Notes under the pieces: generated by a model
What the model saw: only the letters and a program-made list of their open reading frames with translations
The model's database searches: none
What the model was told of the DNA's origin: nothing
Made by a program: the position numbers and the translations under genes
In this document: positions 10,532-18,777 of the stretch, in pieces
Numbering within the stretch: position 1 is the stretch's first letter
Layout: the number at the start of each line of letters is the position of its first letter
Assembly: GCF_014656135.1 (NCBI RefSeq)
Contig: NZ_BNBV01000008.1
Coordinates: 155,339 to 219,338 of the forward strand
DNA length: 64,000 nucleotides
Direction of reading: 5' to 3'
Source: Streptomyces thermodiastaticus
GTDB taxonomy: Bacteria; Actinomycetota; Actinomycetes; Streptomycetales; Streptomycetaceae

Positions 10532-10550
10532 GTACGTGCGAACACGTACG

Positions 10551-12665
10551 TCAGCGCAGGGCGCGCAGGGCTTTCCCGGCGCCCTGGGCGCCGAGTTTCA
10601 CGAAGACGGGAGTCGTGCCCAGCGGGGTGGCGTAGGACGCGAGGGTCCGGCCGCCCGCGACGATCCTGTGGTGCGTCACGTCGTACCAGGCGCCCGGGGG
10701 CAGGTGGACGGGGCGGGAGGGGGCGTCGGCGAGCTGGGGGGCGGCCAGGACGGCCGGGCCGAGCATCCACTCGTCGCCGATCGTGTAGGTGTCCCGGTCC
10801 TCGGGGAAGTCGAAGAACAGCGGGCGCATGATCGGGTCGCCGGTCCTCAGGCTGTGCTGGACCTGGTCCCAGATGTACGGGGCGAGGCGCTGGTGCCGGG
10901 CGATGGCCTCACGGTACAGGGCGACGGTCTCCTCGTCGTAGACGACCGGCCGGCCGGTGGTGGGGTCGATGGTGTCGACCGGGGACGTGGAGGAGTACAT
11001 CAGCGGCATCAGGGCGGCCGACTGCGCCCAGCGGACCAGGACCTCCTTCGCCGGTGCCGGCTGGCTGCTGGAGCCGCCGATCATGTCGGTGGTGACGAAG
11101 GGGTAGCCGATCGTGGAGATGGCGAGGTTCTGGGTGACGGAGGCCCGCAGGGAGTTCCAGCCGGTGCCCTTGTCGAGCTGGCGGGTGACGAACCCGGCCC
11201 GGTGGGCGGCGGTGTCCCAGTGGACGCGGATGCCCACGCCCTGCAGGTCGTACCCGTCGGCGAGTTCGGCGCCCAGCCGCTGGTAGTCGGTGGGCCGGTA
11301 GCCCTCGTGCGGGGCGCACCGCTCGTCGAAGAAGCGGGTGTCGAACTTCAGGCCGTCGACGCCGTAGGTGTCCATGAGGGTGTGCAGCCGGCCCTCGTAC
11401 CAGGATCGCGCCTCGGGGTTGCCCAGGTCGACGATGCCGGCGGTGCCGTTCCACCAGGTGACCGTGCAGGGCTTGGCGGGGTCGGCGGCGTCCTTGAGCA
11501 GATAGCCGTGGTCGGCGGCGTAGCGGTACTGGTCGGAGTCCAGGTTGATCCACAGGGTGACCCACAGGCCGAAGTCGAAGCCGAGGCCGTGGATCGTGTC
11601 GGACATGGCCTTCGGGTCCGGGTAGGCCTTGGGGTCGAAGGTCATGTTCCCGTAGTCCGACTCCCACTTGTCGTCCAGCTGCAGGGCGTGCCCGGTGATG
11701 CCGTGGTCGTGCAGGTCCTGGGCGTAGTCGAGGAGTTTCGCCTGGTCGACGTGGGTGTAGAACTGGGCCCAGGAGTTCCACACGGGTTCGGCGTACTGGC
11801 GGTAGGTCGCGTCGGACTTGGCGGGCCGGCCGACGAGGTCCACGTAGTCGCGGTAGACCTGCAGGGGCGTGGACTCCACGAAGACGGTCGCCCGGTACGG
11901 CTCGGCGGACTCGATGTCGAAGCGGCCGAGGCCGTCCTGGTCCTGGTTGAGGGACACGTCCATGACCTGGCCGGTGTCCACGTGCAGTCCGGTGGCGCGG
12001 GAGGTGTACCAGAACGGGTCGATCATGTAGTAGGAGGCCGGGCCGAAGGCGGGGTGCACGACCTCGCCGCTGTCGAGCGGCCAGGGCTGGTCGGTGGCGG
12101 GGCCGCCGTCGGGGGTCTGGGTCTCTCCGTGGCCGTACCAGTGGCCGGCGGACGACAGATCGCAGGCCAGGCCGAGCCGTTCGGGGGTGGCGCCGGTGAC
12201 CTGCCACGTCAGCTGGTAGCGGTCGGCCGAGGGGGTCACGCGGGCCTCGACCGTGGCGCCCGGTGCGGTGGTGTCGGCGGTGAGAGTGAGGGTGCCGTCC
12301 TTCCAGGCGTAGCCGGTGACCCGGGTGGCGTGGTGCCAGGTTCCGGCGGTGCGGAAGCGCAGGGCGCCGGTGTCGCCGGAGGCGGTGGCCAGGACGGTGC
12401 TGCCCGACCGGCGGGTGGTGAAGGAGAGCTGTCCGGTCGTCACCTGCAGCCGGTACCCGGGGGCGGCGTGGCTCGGCGGGACGGTCAGGGTGAGGTCGTC
12501 GGCGGTGCGGGTGAGCCGGGCGGTCGTATCCGTCGGGGCCCGGGGCGGGGACTGGGGGCGGGCCTGGGCCGGCTCGGGTGCGGTCAGCGCGGTCGGGAGA
12601 GCAGCGGCCAGGGCGAGAGCGAGGGTGGTCAGGAGCACTCGGGGGCTGTGCGGTGGTCTTCGCAC
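10551..12665 (-). CDS. Secreted GH31 family glycoside hydrolase
   Basis: A 704-aa protein with an N-terminal signal peptide (RRPPHSPRV, hydrophobic core LLTTLALALAAALPTAL, AQA-type cleavage near residue 35), an N-terminal beta-sandwich (about 45-290) and a GH31 barrel. The nucleophile candidate is Asp442 in GVDGLKFDTRFFDE. The GHALQLDDKWESDYGNM and GLWVTLWIN segments resemble the myogenesis-regulating glycosidase-like branch of GH31, whose members include alpha-glycosidases with galactose specificity, so alpha-glucosidase should not be assumed. Start GTG at 12665 has GAAGGA 8 nt upstream. It is followed by a terminator shared with era. The next upstream gene on this strand is a PfkB-type sugar kinase, separated by its own terminator. 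Confidence 0.85.
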   Translation of the reverse strand: MRRPPHSPRVLLTTLALALAAALPTALTAPEPAQARPQSPPRAPTDTTARLTRTADDLTLTVPPSHAAPGYRLQVTTGQLSFTTRRSGSTVLATASGDTGALRFRTAGTWHHATRVTGYAWKDGTLTLTADTTAPGATVEARVTPSADRYQLTWQVTGATPERLGLACDLSSAGHWYGHGETQTPDGGPATDQPWPLDSGEVVHPAFGPASYYMIDPFWYTSRATGLHVDTGQVMDVSLNQDQDGLGRFDIESAEPYRATVFVESTPLQVYRDYVDLVGRPAKSDATYRQYAEPVWNSWAQFYTHVDQAKLLDYAQDLHDHGITGHALQLDDKWESDYGNMTFDPKAYPDPKAMSDTIHGLGFDFGLWVTLWINLDSDQYRYAADHGYLLKDAADPAKPCTVTWWNGTAGIVDLGNPEARSWYEGRLHTLMDTYGVDGLKFDTRFFDERCAPHEGYRPTDYQRLGAELADGYDLQGVGIRVHWDTAAHRAGFVTRQLDKGTGWNSLRASVTQNLAISTIGYPFVTTDMIGGSSSQPAPAKEVLVRWAQSAALMPLMYSSTSPVDTIDPTTGRPVVYDEETVALYREAIARHQRLAPYIWDQVQHSLRTGDPIMRPLFFDFPEDRDTYTIGDEWMLGPAVLAAPQLADAPSRPVHLPPGAWYDVTHHRIVAGGRTLASYATPLGTTPVFVKLGAQGAGKALRALR

Positions 12666-12729
12666 GACGCATGTCCTTCGTCACAGGCAGTCATGGGTCA
12701 GGTGGTGCTTCACAGGTGCCGGAGCCCGT

Positions 12730-12758
12730 GCACCGCCGTCCGGGTGCGGCGGCGGTGC
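12730..12758 (-). terminator. Terminator after the PfkB kinase gene
   Basis: GCACCGCCG at 12730-12738 pairs with CGGCGGTGC at 12750-12758 (9 bp, 11-nt loop). It lies 104 nt downstream of the kinase stop and just upstream of the GH31 gene on the same strand, so the two are probably separate units. Confidence 0.65.
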
Positions 12759-12861
12759 GTCATCGTGCTTGATTCCGCCGATGGTCGAGCAGGAAACGAC
12801 ACCTGTCAACGGCCGGGCTCTCGCCGGGCGGACCGGGCCCCCGGGTGCTGAGCGGTCCGTG

Positions 12862-14028
12862 TCAGGCCGAGCGGCGGAACCCGATGGTGGGGACGGCTCT
12901 GCGCCGCGGCCACGGCTGTGGGCACGTCTGGGAGACCAGCCGGTCGAGGAAGGCGTACCGGCGCAGTGCCTCCGGGTCCTGCCCGTCCACGCACTGCACC
13001 CGGCGCCACCAGGCGGCGATCTCCGACCAGTCGGGCGCCGAGAGCGAACCGCCGAACTCCTGCACGGACAGGGCGGCGACCAGCCCCGCGAAGGCCAGCC
13101 GGTCGGCCAGCGGCCAGCCGGCCAGGGAGCCGGTGACGAAGCCGGCCACGAACACGTCGCCCGCCCCCGTCGGGTCCAGTGCGTCCACCGCGATGGCGGG
13201 CACCTCGGCAGCCTCCCCGGTGCGCCGGTCCACCGCGTAGGCGCCCTCGGAGCCGAGGGTGACCACCGCGACCGGCACGTACTCGGTGAGCGCGTGGGCG
13301 GCGGTGCGGGGGCAGTCGGTGCGCGTGTAGCGCATCGCCTCCTCGGCGTTGGGCAGGAACGCCTCGCAGTACGTCAGGTCGGCCAGGGCCGTCAGGTCCC
13401 AGGCGCCGGTGTCGTCCCAGCCGACGTCCGCGAAGACACGGGTGCCCTGGCGTGCGCTCTGCGCGATCCAGGGGGCGTGCTGACCGGGTGTCAGGGAGGC
13501 CACGGCGGCCCGTGCCCGGGGCGGGCACGTGGGGGCGGGTTCCTCCAGAGGCGGCTCGTGGCCGTGGGAGACCATGGTGCGCTCGCCCTCGTAGGCCATG
13601 GAGACGGTGACCGGCGAGTGCCAGCCGGGCACGGTGCGGGACGGGGTCAGGTCGATGCCCTCGCCCTGTTCCAGCACGTCCCAGCAGTACTCGCCGTAGT
13701 GGTCGTCGCCGAAGGCCGCGGCCAGGCAGGTGCGCAGGCCCAGCCGGGCCAGCGCGGTCGCCATGTTGGCCACGCCGCCCGGGCTGGAGCCCATGCCGCG
13801 GGCCCAGGACTCCGTCCCGCGCACCGGGGCGGAGTCGAGCCCGGTGAAGATGATGTCGAGGAAGACCGTGCCGGTCAGATACACGTCCCAGGGCGGGTCG
13901 TCCGCCGACCGGGTCCCGGCCAGCGGATCGATCTGCGGGCCGGCCGGGGCGTGCGGGGCTCCGACGGTGTACTCCCTGTCCTGCGGGTGCAGCGGATCCT
14001 CTCCGGCGGGCGGGTGCGACGCGGTCAC
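12862..14028 (-). CDS. PfkB family carbohydrate kinase
   Basis: A 388-aa ribokinase-fold sugar kinase. The substrate-side glycine motif PGGVAN is at 83-88 and the catalytic PfkB signature 2, DPTGAGDVF, at 285-293, with Asp291 the expected catalytic base. A variable ~45-residue N-terminus rich in Pro and Asp precedes the fold. The GTG start at 14028 has a strong AGGAG 8 nt upstream. It lies between the GH31 hydrolase and glucarate dehydratase genes, all on the minus strand, suggesting a role in sugar or sugar-acid catabolism, but the phosphorylated sugar cannot be deduced. Terminators and a 124-nt gap to gudD argue against a single operon. Confidence 0.88.
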   Translation of the reverse strand: MTASHPPAGEDPLHPQDREYTVGAPHAPAGPQIDPLAGTRSADDPPWDVYLTGTVFLDIIFTGLDSAPVRGTESWARGMGSSPGGVANMATALARLGLRTCLAAAFGDDHYGEYCWDVLEQGEGIDLTPSRTVPGWHSPVTVSMAYEGERTMVSHGHEPPLEEPAPTCPPRARAAVASLTPGQHAPWIAQSARQGTRVFADVGWDDTGAWDLTALADLTYCEAFLPNAEEAMRYTRTDCPRTAAHALTEYVPVAVVTLGSEGAYAVDRRTGEAAEVPAIAVDALDPTGAGDVFVAGFVTGSLAGWPLADRLAFAGLVAALSVQEFGGSLSAPDWSEIAAWWRRVQCVDGQDPEALRRYAFLDRLVSQTCPQPWPRRRAVPTIGFRRSA

Positions 14029-14152
14029 GGTGCGCTCCTGACATGGTGCGGATCAGGCCAGTGTGCACCACCGGAGCGGCCCGGGGGAGGCGATCACGCC
14101 GGAAGCACCGCTGCGGGCTTCACCGCCGGCGGTCACGCCTGGCGCGGGGTGC

Positions 14153-15448
14153 TCACCAGCGCGGCACGGCCGGAGTGACCCAGTCCGGGTCGGCGACGCG
14201 CATCGCCGCCGCGTCGTCGCGGTCGCGCAGCGCACCGTCGTCGTCCAGCCACCGGCGGTGCAGGAACGCCAGCTTGTCGCGGTCGAGTTCGACGCCGAGT
14301 CCGGGCGCGTCACAGACGGCGACCCGGCCGCCGGTGAAGGCGACGCGTTCGGTCAGCACGTCCTCCGACTGCCAGGGGTAGTGGGTGTCGCAGGCGTGGT
14401 GCAGGCCCGGGACGGTCGCGGCGACGTGGGTCATCGCGGCCAGGCTGATGCCCAGGTGGGTGTTGGAGTGCATGGACACGCCGACGCCGAAGGTGCGGCA
14501 GACCGCGGCGAGGTGCTGGGTGTTGCGCAGGCCGCCCCAGTAGTGGTGGTCGGAGAGCACGACCTGCACGGCGCCCCGGGTGAAGGCCTCCTCGATCTCG
14601 GCGAAGGTCGTCACGCACATGTTGGTGGCGAGCGGCACCCCGGCGCGGGCGGCGACCTCGGCCATGGCAGGCGTGCCGAGCGTGGGGTCCTCCAGGTACT
14701 CCAGCAGGTCCCCGAGTTCCTCCGCCACCCTCAGCGAGGTCGGAACCGACCAGGCGCCGTTGGGGTCGAGCCGCAGCGGGTGTCCCGGGAACGCCTCGGC
14801 CAGCGCCCGGACGGCGGCGATCTCCTCCTCGGGCGGGAACACCCCGCCCTTGAGCTTGAAGGAGGTGAAGCCGTGGCGTTCGGTGAACCGGCGGGCCTGG
14901 GCGACGACGCCCTCCGGGTCGAGGGCGGCGCCCCAGTCGTCGGGCTCGCAGGCCACGCCCTTCGGGTGGGACTCCCACTTGTAGAACAGGTAGGCGCTGT
15001 ACTCCACGGCGTCGCGGAGCTTGCCGCCGAGCAGGGCGTGCACCGGCAGGCCGAGTGCCTTGCCGAGGGCGTCCAGGCAGGCGACCTCGAAGCCGGAGAC
15101 GACGGACAGGCGCAGTTTGTCCGCGGTCTGCACACCGCGCAGCCCGCCCACGTCGACCGCGTCGGACACCTGGGAGGCGTCCACGGCGACCTGGTCGGCG
15201 AGGGTGAACAGCCCGCCCAGGGACGTGAGCTGATGTCCTTTCAGCTTTTGGGCCAGCGGGCGGGCCAGGTCCAGGTACTTGGTGTCGCCGTAGGTCTCGC
15301 CGACGCCCGTGATCCCGTCGGCCGTGACCACCTCCACGATCAGGCGGGGCGTGTACGGCTGGTGGACGCCCTGGGTGTTCAGCAGCGGCGGGTCGGCCAC
15401 CAGGATGGGCGTCAGCCGTACGTCGGTGATGGTCAGGTCACGGCTCAC
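14153..15448 (-). CDS. gudD: Glucarate dehydratase (enolase superfamily)
   Basis: Converts D-glucarate (and often L-idarate) to 5-keto-4-deoxyglucarate. The 431-aa sequence has the paired lysines FKLKGG (198-200), metal ligands Asp228 and Glu253 (LRLDPNGAW, YLEDP) and Asn276 in ATNMCVTT, plus SDHHYWGGL and MHSNTHLGISLAAMTH near 300-340. These are specific for GlucD rather than mandelate racemase-like relatives. I chose GTG 15448 because GGGGAG lies 8 nt upstream; an ATG at 15475 would place the start inside the operator palindrome 15465-15479. The divergent IclR regulator probably represses it in the absence of sugar acid. No glucarate transporter or aldolase lies alongside. Confidence 0.9.
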   Translation of the reverse strand: MSRDLTITDVRLTPILVADPPLLNTQGVHQPYTPRLIVEVVTADGITGVGETYGDTKYLDLARPLAQKLKGHQLTSLGGLFTLADQVAVDASQVSDAVDVGGLRGVQTADKLRLSVVSGFEVACLDALGKALGLPVHALLGGKLRDAVEYSAYLFYKWESHPKGVACEPDDWGAALDPEGVVAQARRFTERHGFTSFKLKGGVFPPEEEIAAVRALAEAFPGHPLRLDPNGAWSVPTSLRVAEELGDLLEYLEDPTLGTPAMAEVAARAGVPLATNMCVTTFAEIEEAFTRGAVQVVLSDHHYWGGLRNTQHLAAVCRTFGVGVSMHSNTHLGISLAAMTHVAATVPGLHHACDTHYPWQSEDVLTERVAFTGGRVAVCDAPGLGVELDRDKLAFLHRRWLDDDGALRDRDDAAAMRVADPDWVTPAVPRW

Positions 15449-15464
15449 GGGATCATCTCCCCAT

Positions 15465-15479
15465 GTAGATGCCATCTAC
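15465..15479. promoter_or_regulatory. Operator palindrome between gudD and the IclR gene
   Basis: GTAGATG-C-CATCTAC, a perfect 7-bp inverted repeat around one base, lies in the 120-nt divergent region, just upstream of the gudD RBS. Its size and position fit an IclR-family operator. Binding by the adjacent regulator is inferred. Confidence 0.65.
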
Positions 15480-15568
15480 GTATGCAGACAGAGGTTAGGG
15501 AGGTGAACAGAGAGCGTCAATGGGGCGAGCGCCGCCGCGGGCCGGCGCCGGCCACTACGATCAGGGGC

Positions 15569-16360
15569 ATGCCGAGGTCAGCGCAGAGCGAGGGCGTGCG
15601 CGAGGTGAAGTCCGCGGCGCGGACGGTGGAACTGCTGGAGCTGCTCGCCGCGCGCGGCGACCGTCCGGCGCGACTGCAGGAGCTGGCCGAGACCCTCGGC
15701 GTGCCGCGCAGCTCGATGTACGCGCTGCTGCAGACGCTGATCTCGCGCGGCTGGGTGCGCACGGACGTCACCGGCTCGCTCTACGGCATCGGCATCCACG
15801 CCCTGCTCACCGGCACGAGTTACCTGGACTCCGACCCGCGGGTGCGCCTGGTGCGGCCCTTTCTGGACCAGGCGTCGGAGCGGCTGGGCGAGACGATCCA
15901 CCTGGGCCGGCTGGACGGGCGGGACGTGGCCTATCTGGCGACGCGGGAGTCGCACGAGTACCTGCGGACGATCAGCCGGGTGGGGCGGCGGCTGCCGGCC
16001 CATGTGGGCGCGCTCGGCAAGGCGCTGCTGGCCGAGCGCCCCGACGAGGACCTGCCCGCCGGCCCCTACGAGGCGCTCACCCCGAACTCGCACACCACCC
16101 GCGAGGCGCTGGCCGCCGATCTCGCCGCCGTGCGCGAGCGCGGCTGGGCCGTCGACCGCGAGGAGGGCGTCCTCGGCATCGTCGGCTTCGGTTTCGCGCT
16201 GCGCTACGACACCCCGGCACAGGACGCGATCAGCTGCTCGGTGCCGGTGTCCCGGCTGACCCCCGAGCACGAGAAGCGGATCGTCGCGGTCATGGAGGAG
16301 ATCCGGGCGCGTATCGAGGCGGCCGCGCCGGGCGCGGGCAGCGGCCCGCGCTGGCGGTGA
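15569..16360 (+). CDS. IclR family transcriptional regulator
   Basis: A 263-aa regulator: N-terminal winged helix (SAARTVELLELLAA, then LAETLGVPRSSMYALLQTL as recognition helix, about residues 10-70) and the C-terminal IclR effector domain (ETIHLGRLDGRDVAYLA, PAHVGALGKALLA, EEGVLGIVGFG). A -10-like TACGAT (15556-15561) ends 7 nt before the ATG, pointing to a leaderless mRNA. It is divergent from gudD and the palindrome between them is the likely operator, so the effector is probably glucarate or a breakdown product. Convergent with the deaminase gene, only 16 nt separating the stops. Confidence 0.92.
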   Translation: MPRSAQSEGVREVKSAARTVELLELLAARGDRPARLQELAETLGVPRSSMYALLQTLISRGWVRTDVTGSLYGIGIHALLTGTSYLDSDPRVRLVRPFLDQASERLGETIHLGRLDGRDVAYLATRESHEYLRTISRVGRRLPAHVGALGKALLAERPDEDLPAGPYEALTPNSHTTREALAADLAAVRERGWAVDREEGVLGIVGFGFALRYDTPAQDAISCSVPVSRLTPEHEKRIVAVMEEIRARIEAAAPGAGSGPRWR

Positions 16361-16376
16361 GCCTTTGTCCCCCGCC

Positions 16377-17369
16377 TCACGGGAACGTGTACGCCTCGAC
16401 CTCGGCCAGGCAGCGCTGCCGCCGCTCCTCGTCGTGCTCCAGGAAGGCGGCGCGGAAGGAGTTGCGGGCCAGCTCGCGCAGCTGCTCCTCGGTCAGGCCG
16501 AGGGTGTCCCGCACCGCGTCGAAGTTGTCGCCGGCGTAGCCGCCGAAGTAGGCCGGGTCGTCGGAGTTGACCGTGCACACCAGCCCGGCGTCGAGCATGG
16601 CGGGCAGCGGATGCCCGGCGAGACTCGCGACGGTGCGCAGCCGGACGTTGGACAGCGGGCACACGGTCAGCGGGATGCGCTCCCGCACCAGCCGGTCGAC
16701 CAGGGCGGGATCCTCCATGCAGCGCAGGCCGTGGTCGATGCGTTCGACGCCGAGCACGTCGAGGGCCTCGGTGATGTACTGCGGCGGCCCCTCCTCCCCG
16801 GCGTGCGCCACCCGGCGCAGGCCGAGGCCGGCGGCCGCCCGGAACACCTCACGGAACTTCGCCGGCGGATGCCCGACCTCGGCCGAGTCCAGGCCGACAC
16901 CGGTGATCCGGTCGAGGTAGGGCTCGGCCGCGCGGAGGGTCTCAAGGGCCGAGGCGGCGGACTCGTCCCGCAGGAAGCACAGGATGAGCTGCGTGGAGAT
17001 GCCGTGGTTCTGCTCGCTGCGGCTCAGCGCCCGCCACAGCCCCTCCACGACCGTGCCCAGGTCCACGCCGCGCTTGAGGTGGGCCTGCGGGTCGAAGAAG
17101 ATCTCCGCGTGCCGCACGCCCTGGGCCGCGGCCCGCGCGAGGTAGGCGTCGGCCAGGTCCGTGAAGTCCTGCTCGGTGCGCAGGACGTCCATGAGCGCGT
17201 AGTACAGGTCCAGGAAGGACCGCAGATCGGTGAAGCGGTAGGCCTCGCGCAGCGCGTCGGTGTCCGCGTACGGCAGGGTCACACCGTTGCGCGCGGCCAG
17301 CGCGAACGCCGTCTCCGGCTCCAGGGTGCCTTCGATGTGCAGGTGCAGTTCGGCTTTGGGCAGGGGCAT
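16377..17369 (-). CDS. Adenine deaminase-type (ADE) member of the adenosine deaminase family
   Basis: A 330-aa TIM-barrel zinc deaminase. Zinc ligands His9 and His11 (ELHLHIEGTLEPET), the HAGEEGPPQYI loop (His189, Glu192) and Asp270-Asp271 are all present. Several stretches are those of the adenine deaminase subgroup (Aah1 and bacterial ADE): HIEGTLEPE, LDSAEVGHPPAKF (160-172) and VNSDDPAYFGGY (267-278). True adenosine deaminases have different residues here, linked to ribose recognition. It would be labelled adenosine deaminase by default; I infer adenine to hypoxanthine conversion in purine salvage. ATG 17369 is the first Met before the PKAELH start. RNase Z lies 20 nt upstream on the same strand, so both may be cotranscribed. 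Confidence 0.85.
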   Translation of the reverse strand: MPLPKAELHLHIEGTLEPETAFALAARNGVTLPYADTDALREAYRFTDLRSFLDLYYALMDVLRTEQDFTDLADAYLARAAAQGVRHAEIFFDPQAHLKRGVDLGTVVEGLWRALSRSEQNHGISTQLILCFLRDESAASALETLRAAEPYLDRITGVGLDSAEVGHPPAKFREVFRAAAGLGLRRVAHAGEEGPPQYITEALDVLGVERIDHGLRCMEDPALVDRLVRERIPLTVCPLSNVRLRTVASLAGHPLPAMLDAGLVCTVNSDDPAYFGGYAGDNFDAVRDTLGLTEEQLRELARNSFRAAFLEHDEERRQRCLAEVEAYTFP

Positions 17370-17389
17370 CGCAGCATCGTACGGCCCGG

Positions 17390-18295
17390 TCAGCGGCGTT
17401 TGGGCACCGCCACCCGCTGCAGGTCCCGGGCCACGGTCAGCTCGCCGTCGAACCCGGCCGCCCGCGCCTGCCGTTCGAACTCGCCGGGGTCGGTGTAACG
17501 CTGGCTGAAGTGGGTGAGGACGAGGTGCCGCACTCCGGCGTCCCGGGCCACCCGCCCCGCCTGCCCGGCGGTGAGGTGACCGAACTCCTCGGCGAGCGCG
17601 GCGTCGGCGTCGAGGAAGGTCGACTCGATCACCAGCAGGTCGCAGCCCTCGGCGAGGGCGGACACGCCGTCGCACAGCCGGGTGTCCATGACGAACGCGA
17701 ACCGCTGCCCGCGCCGGACCTCGCTGACCGCCTCCAGCGGCACCCCGCGCAGCGACCCCTCCCGCTGCAGGCGGCCCACGTCCGGGCCGGTGATGCCGTG
17801 CGCGGCGAGCCGGTCGGGCAGCATGCGGCGCCCGTCGGGCTCGACGAGCCGGTAGCCGTAGGACTCCACCGGGTGGGACAGGCGGCGGGCCGACAGCGTG
17901 TACGCCGGGGTGGTGGCGAGGACGCCGTCGGCGTCGACCGGAGCCTCGGTCAGGGCGACCGTCTCGCGGTAGGCCGTGGCGTAGCGCAGGCGGTCGAAGA
18001 ACCGTTTCCCGGAACGCGGGTAGTGCGCGGTGATCTCGTGCGGCACCCGGTCCAGGTTGATCCGCTGGATCACCCCGGCCAGGCCCAGGCTGTGGTCGCC
18101 GTGGAAGTGGGTGACGCAGATCCGGTGGATGTCGTGGGCGGCGACCCCGGCGCGCAGCATCTGCCGCTGCGTGCCCTCGCCGGGGTCGAACAGGAAGCCC
18201 TCGCCGTCCCAGCGCAGCAGATAGCCGTTGTGGTTGCGGTGCCGGGTCGGGACCTGGCTCGCGGTGCCCAGGACGACCAGTTCACGGACGGACAC
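17390..18295 (-). CDS. rnz: Ribonuclease Z (tRNA 3' endonuclease)
   Basis: A 301-aa metallo-beta-lactamase-fold nuclease that trims tRNA 3' ends. The zinc motif THFHGDH spans residues 62-68; other ligands are visible in DPGEGTQRQ, in VMDTRLCDG and in [12 protein letters not shown]. Length fits the short bacterial RNase Z. It lies between the HIT gene (22 nt upstream) and the deaminase gene on the same strand, so the three probably form an operon. The two tRNA-Ala genes in this window lack encoded CCA, so their 3' ends would need this enzyme. Confidence 0.92.
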   Translation of the reverse strand: MSVRELVVLGTASQVPTRHRNHNGYLLRWDGEGFLFDPGEGTQRQMLRAGVAAHDIHRICVTHFHGDHSLGLAGVIQRINLDRVPHEITAHYPRSGKRFFDRLRYATAYRETVALTEAPVDADGVLATTPAYTLSARRLSHPVESYGYRLVEPDGRRMLPDRLAAHGITGPDVGRLQREGSLRGVPLEAVSEVRRGQRFAFVMDTRLCDGVSALAEGCDLLVIESTFLDADAALAEEFGHLTAGQAGRVARDAGVRHLVLTHFSQRYTDPGEFERQARAAGFDGELTVARDLQRVAVPKRR

Positions 18296-18317
18296 GTCGC
18301 TGAAGCTCCCGACCGGT

Positions 18318-18671
18318 CTAGCCCGGAGGCCACTGCAGGCCGCGGCCGCCCAGGAGGTGGGCGTGCGCGTGCCAGACCGTCTGGCCGGCGCCGGAGCCGG
18401 TGTTGAAGACGACGCGGTAGCTCTCCAGCTTCTCCTCGTCGGCGACGGCCTGGGTCTCGCGCAGCACGTCCGCGGCGAGCTGCGGGGCGCCGGCGGCGAG
18501 GGCGGCGGCGTCCTTGTAGTGCGCCTTGGGGATCACCAGGACGTGGGTGGGCGCCTGGGGGTTGATGTCGCGGAAGGCGAGCGTGGTGTCGGTCTCGCGG
18601 ACCACCGTCGCGGGGACGTGACCCGCGACGATCTTGCAGAACAGGCAGTCGTCCTGCGGTTCCCCTGCCAT
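18318..18671 (-). CDS. HIT family (HINT-like) nucleotide hydrolase
   Basis: A 117-aa HIT protein: CLFCKI near the N-terminus (Cys9, Cys12), [15 protein letters not shown] and the catalytic histidine triad HAHAHLLGG (His101, His103, His105). Such HINT-type enzymes hydrolyse AMP-lysine or AMP-like phosphoramidates. ATG 18671 gives the usual family length; longer reading runs into a GC-rich terminator region and is not supported. It precedes rnz on the minus strand with a 22-nt gap. Confidence 0.92.
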   Translation of the reverse strand: MAGEPQDDCLFCKIVAGHVPATVVRETDTTLAFRDINPQAPTHVLVIPKAHYKDAAALAAGAPQLAADVLRETQAVADEEKLESYRVVFNTGSGAGQTVWHAHAHLLGGRGLQWPPG

Positions 18672-18715
18672 GGTTCTCCTCATGCGGTGATCGTCTCGTG
18701 CTGCATCGTAGCGAG

Positions 18716-18771
18716 CCGGGGGCCGGGCCGGGCCCGGGCCGGTGCCGGGGCGCTCCCGGCCCGGCCCCCGG
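18716..18771 (-). terminator. Terminator after the tricorn-type peptidase gene
   Basis: A perfect 17-bp GC-rich inverted repeat (18716-18732 with 18755-18771, 22-nt loop) starts 7 nt after the peptidase stop and isolates it from the HIT gene. Confidence 0.85.
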
Positions 18772-18777
18772 TCGCGG

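Noticed and set aside
10494..12851. A 785-codon plus-strand frame opposite the GH31 gene
   Set aside because: Begins inside the era terminator and is Val/Gly/Asp-rich; GH31 on the other strand is clear.
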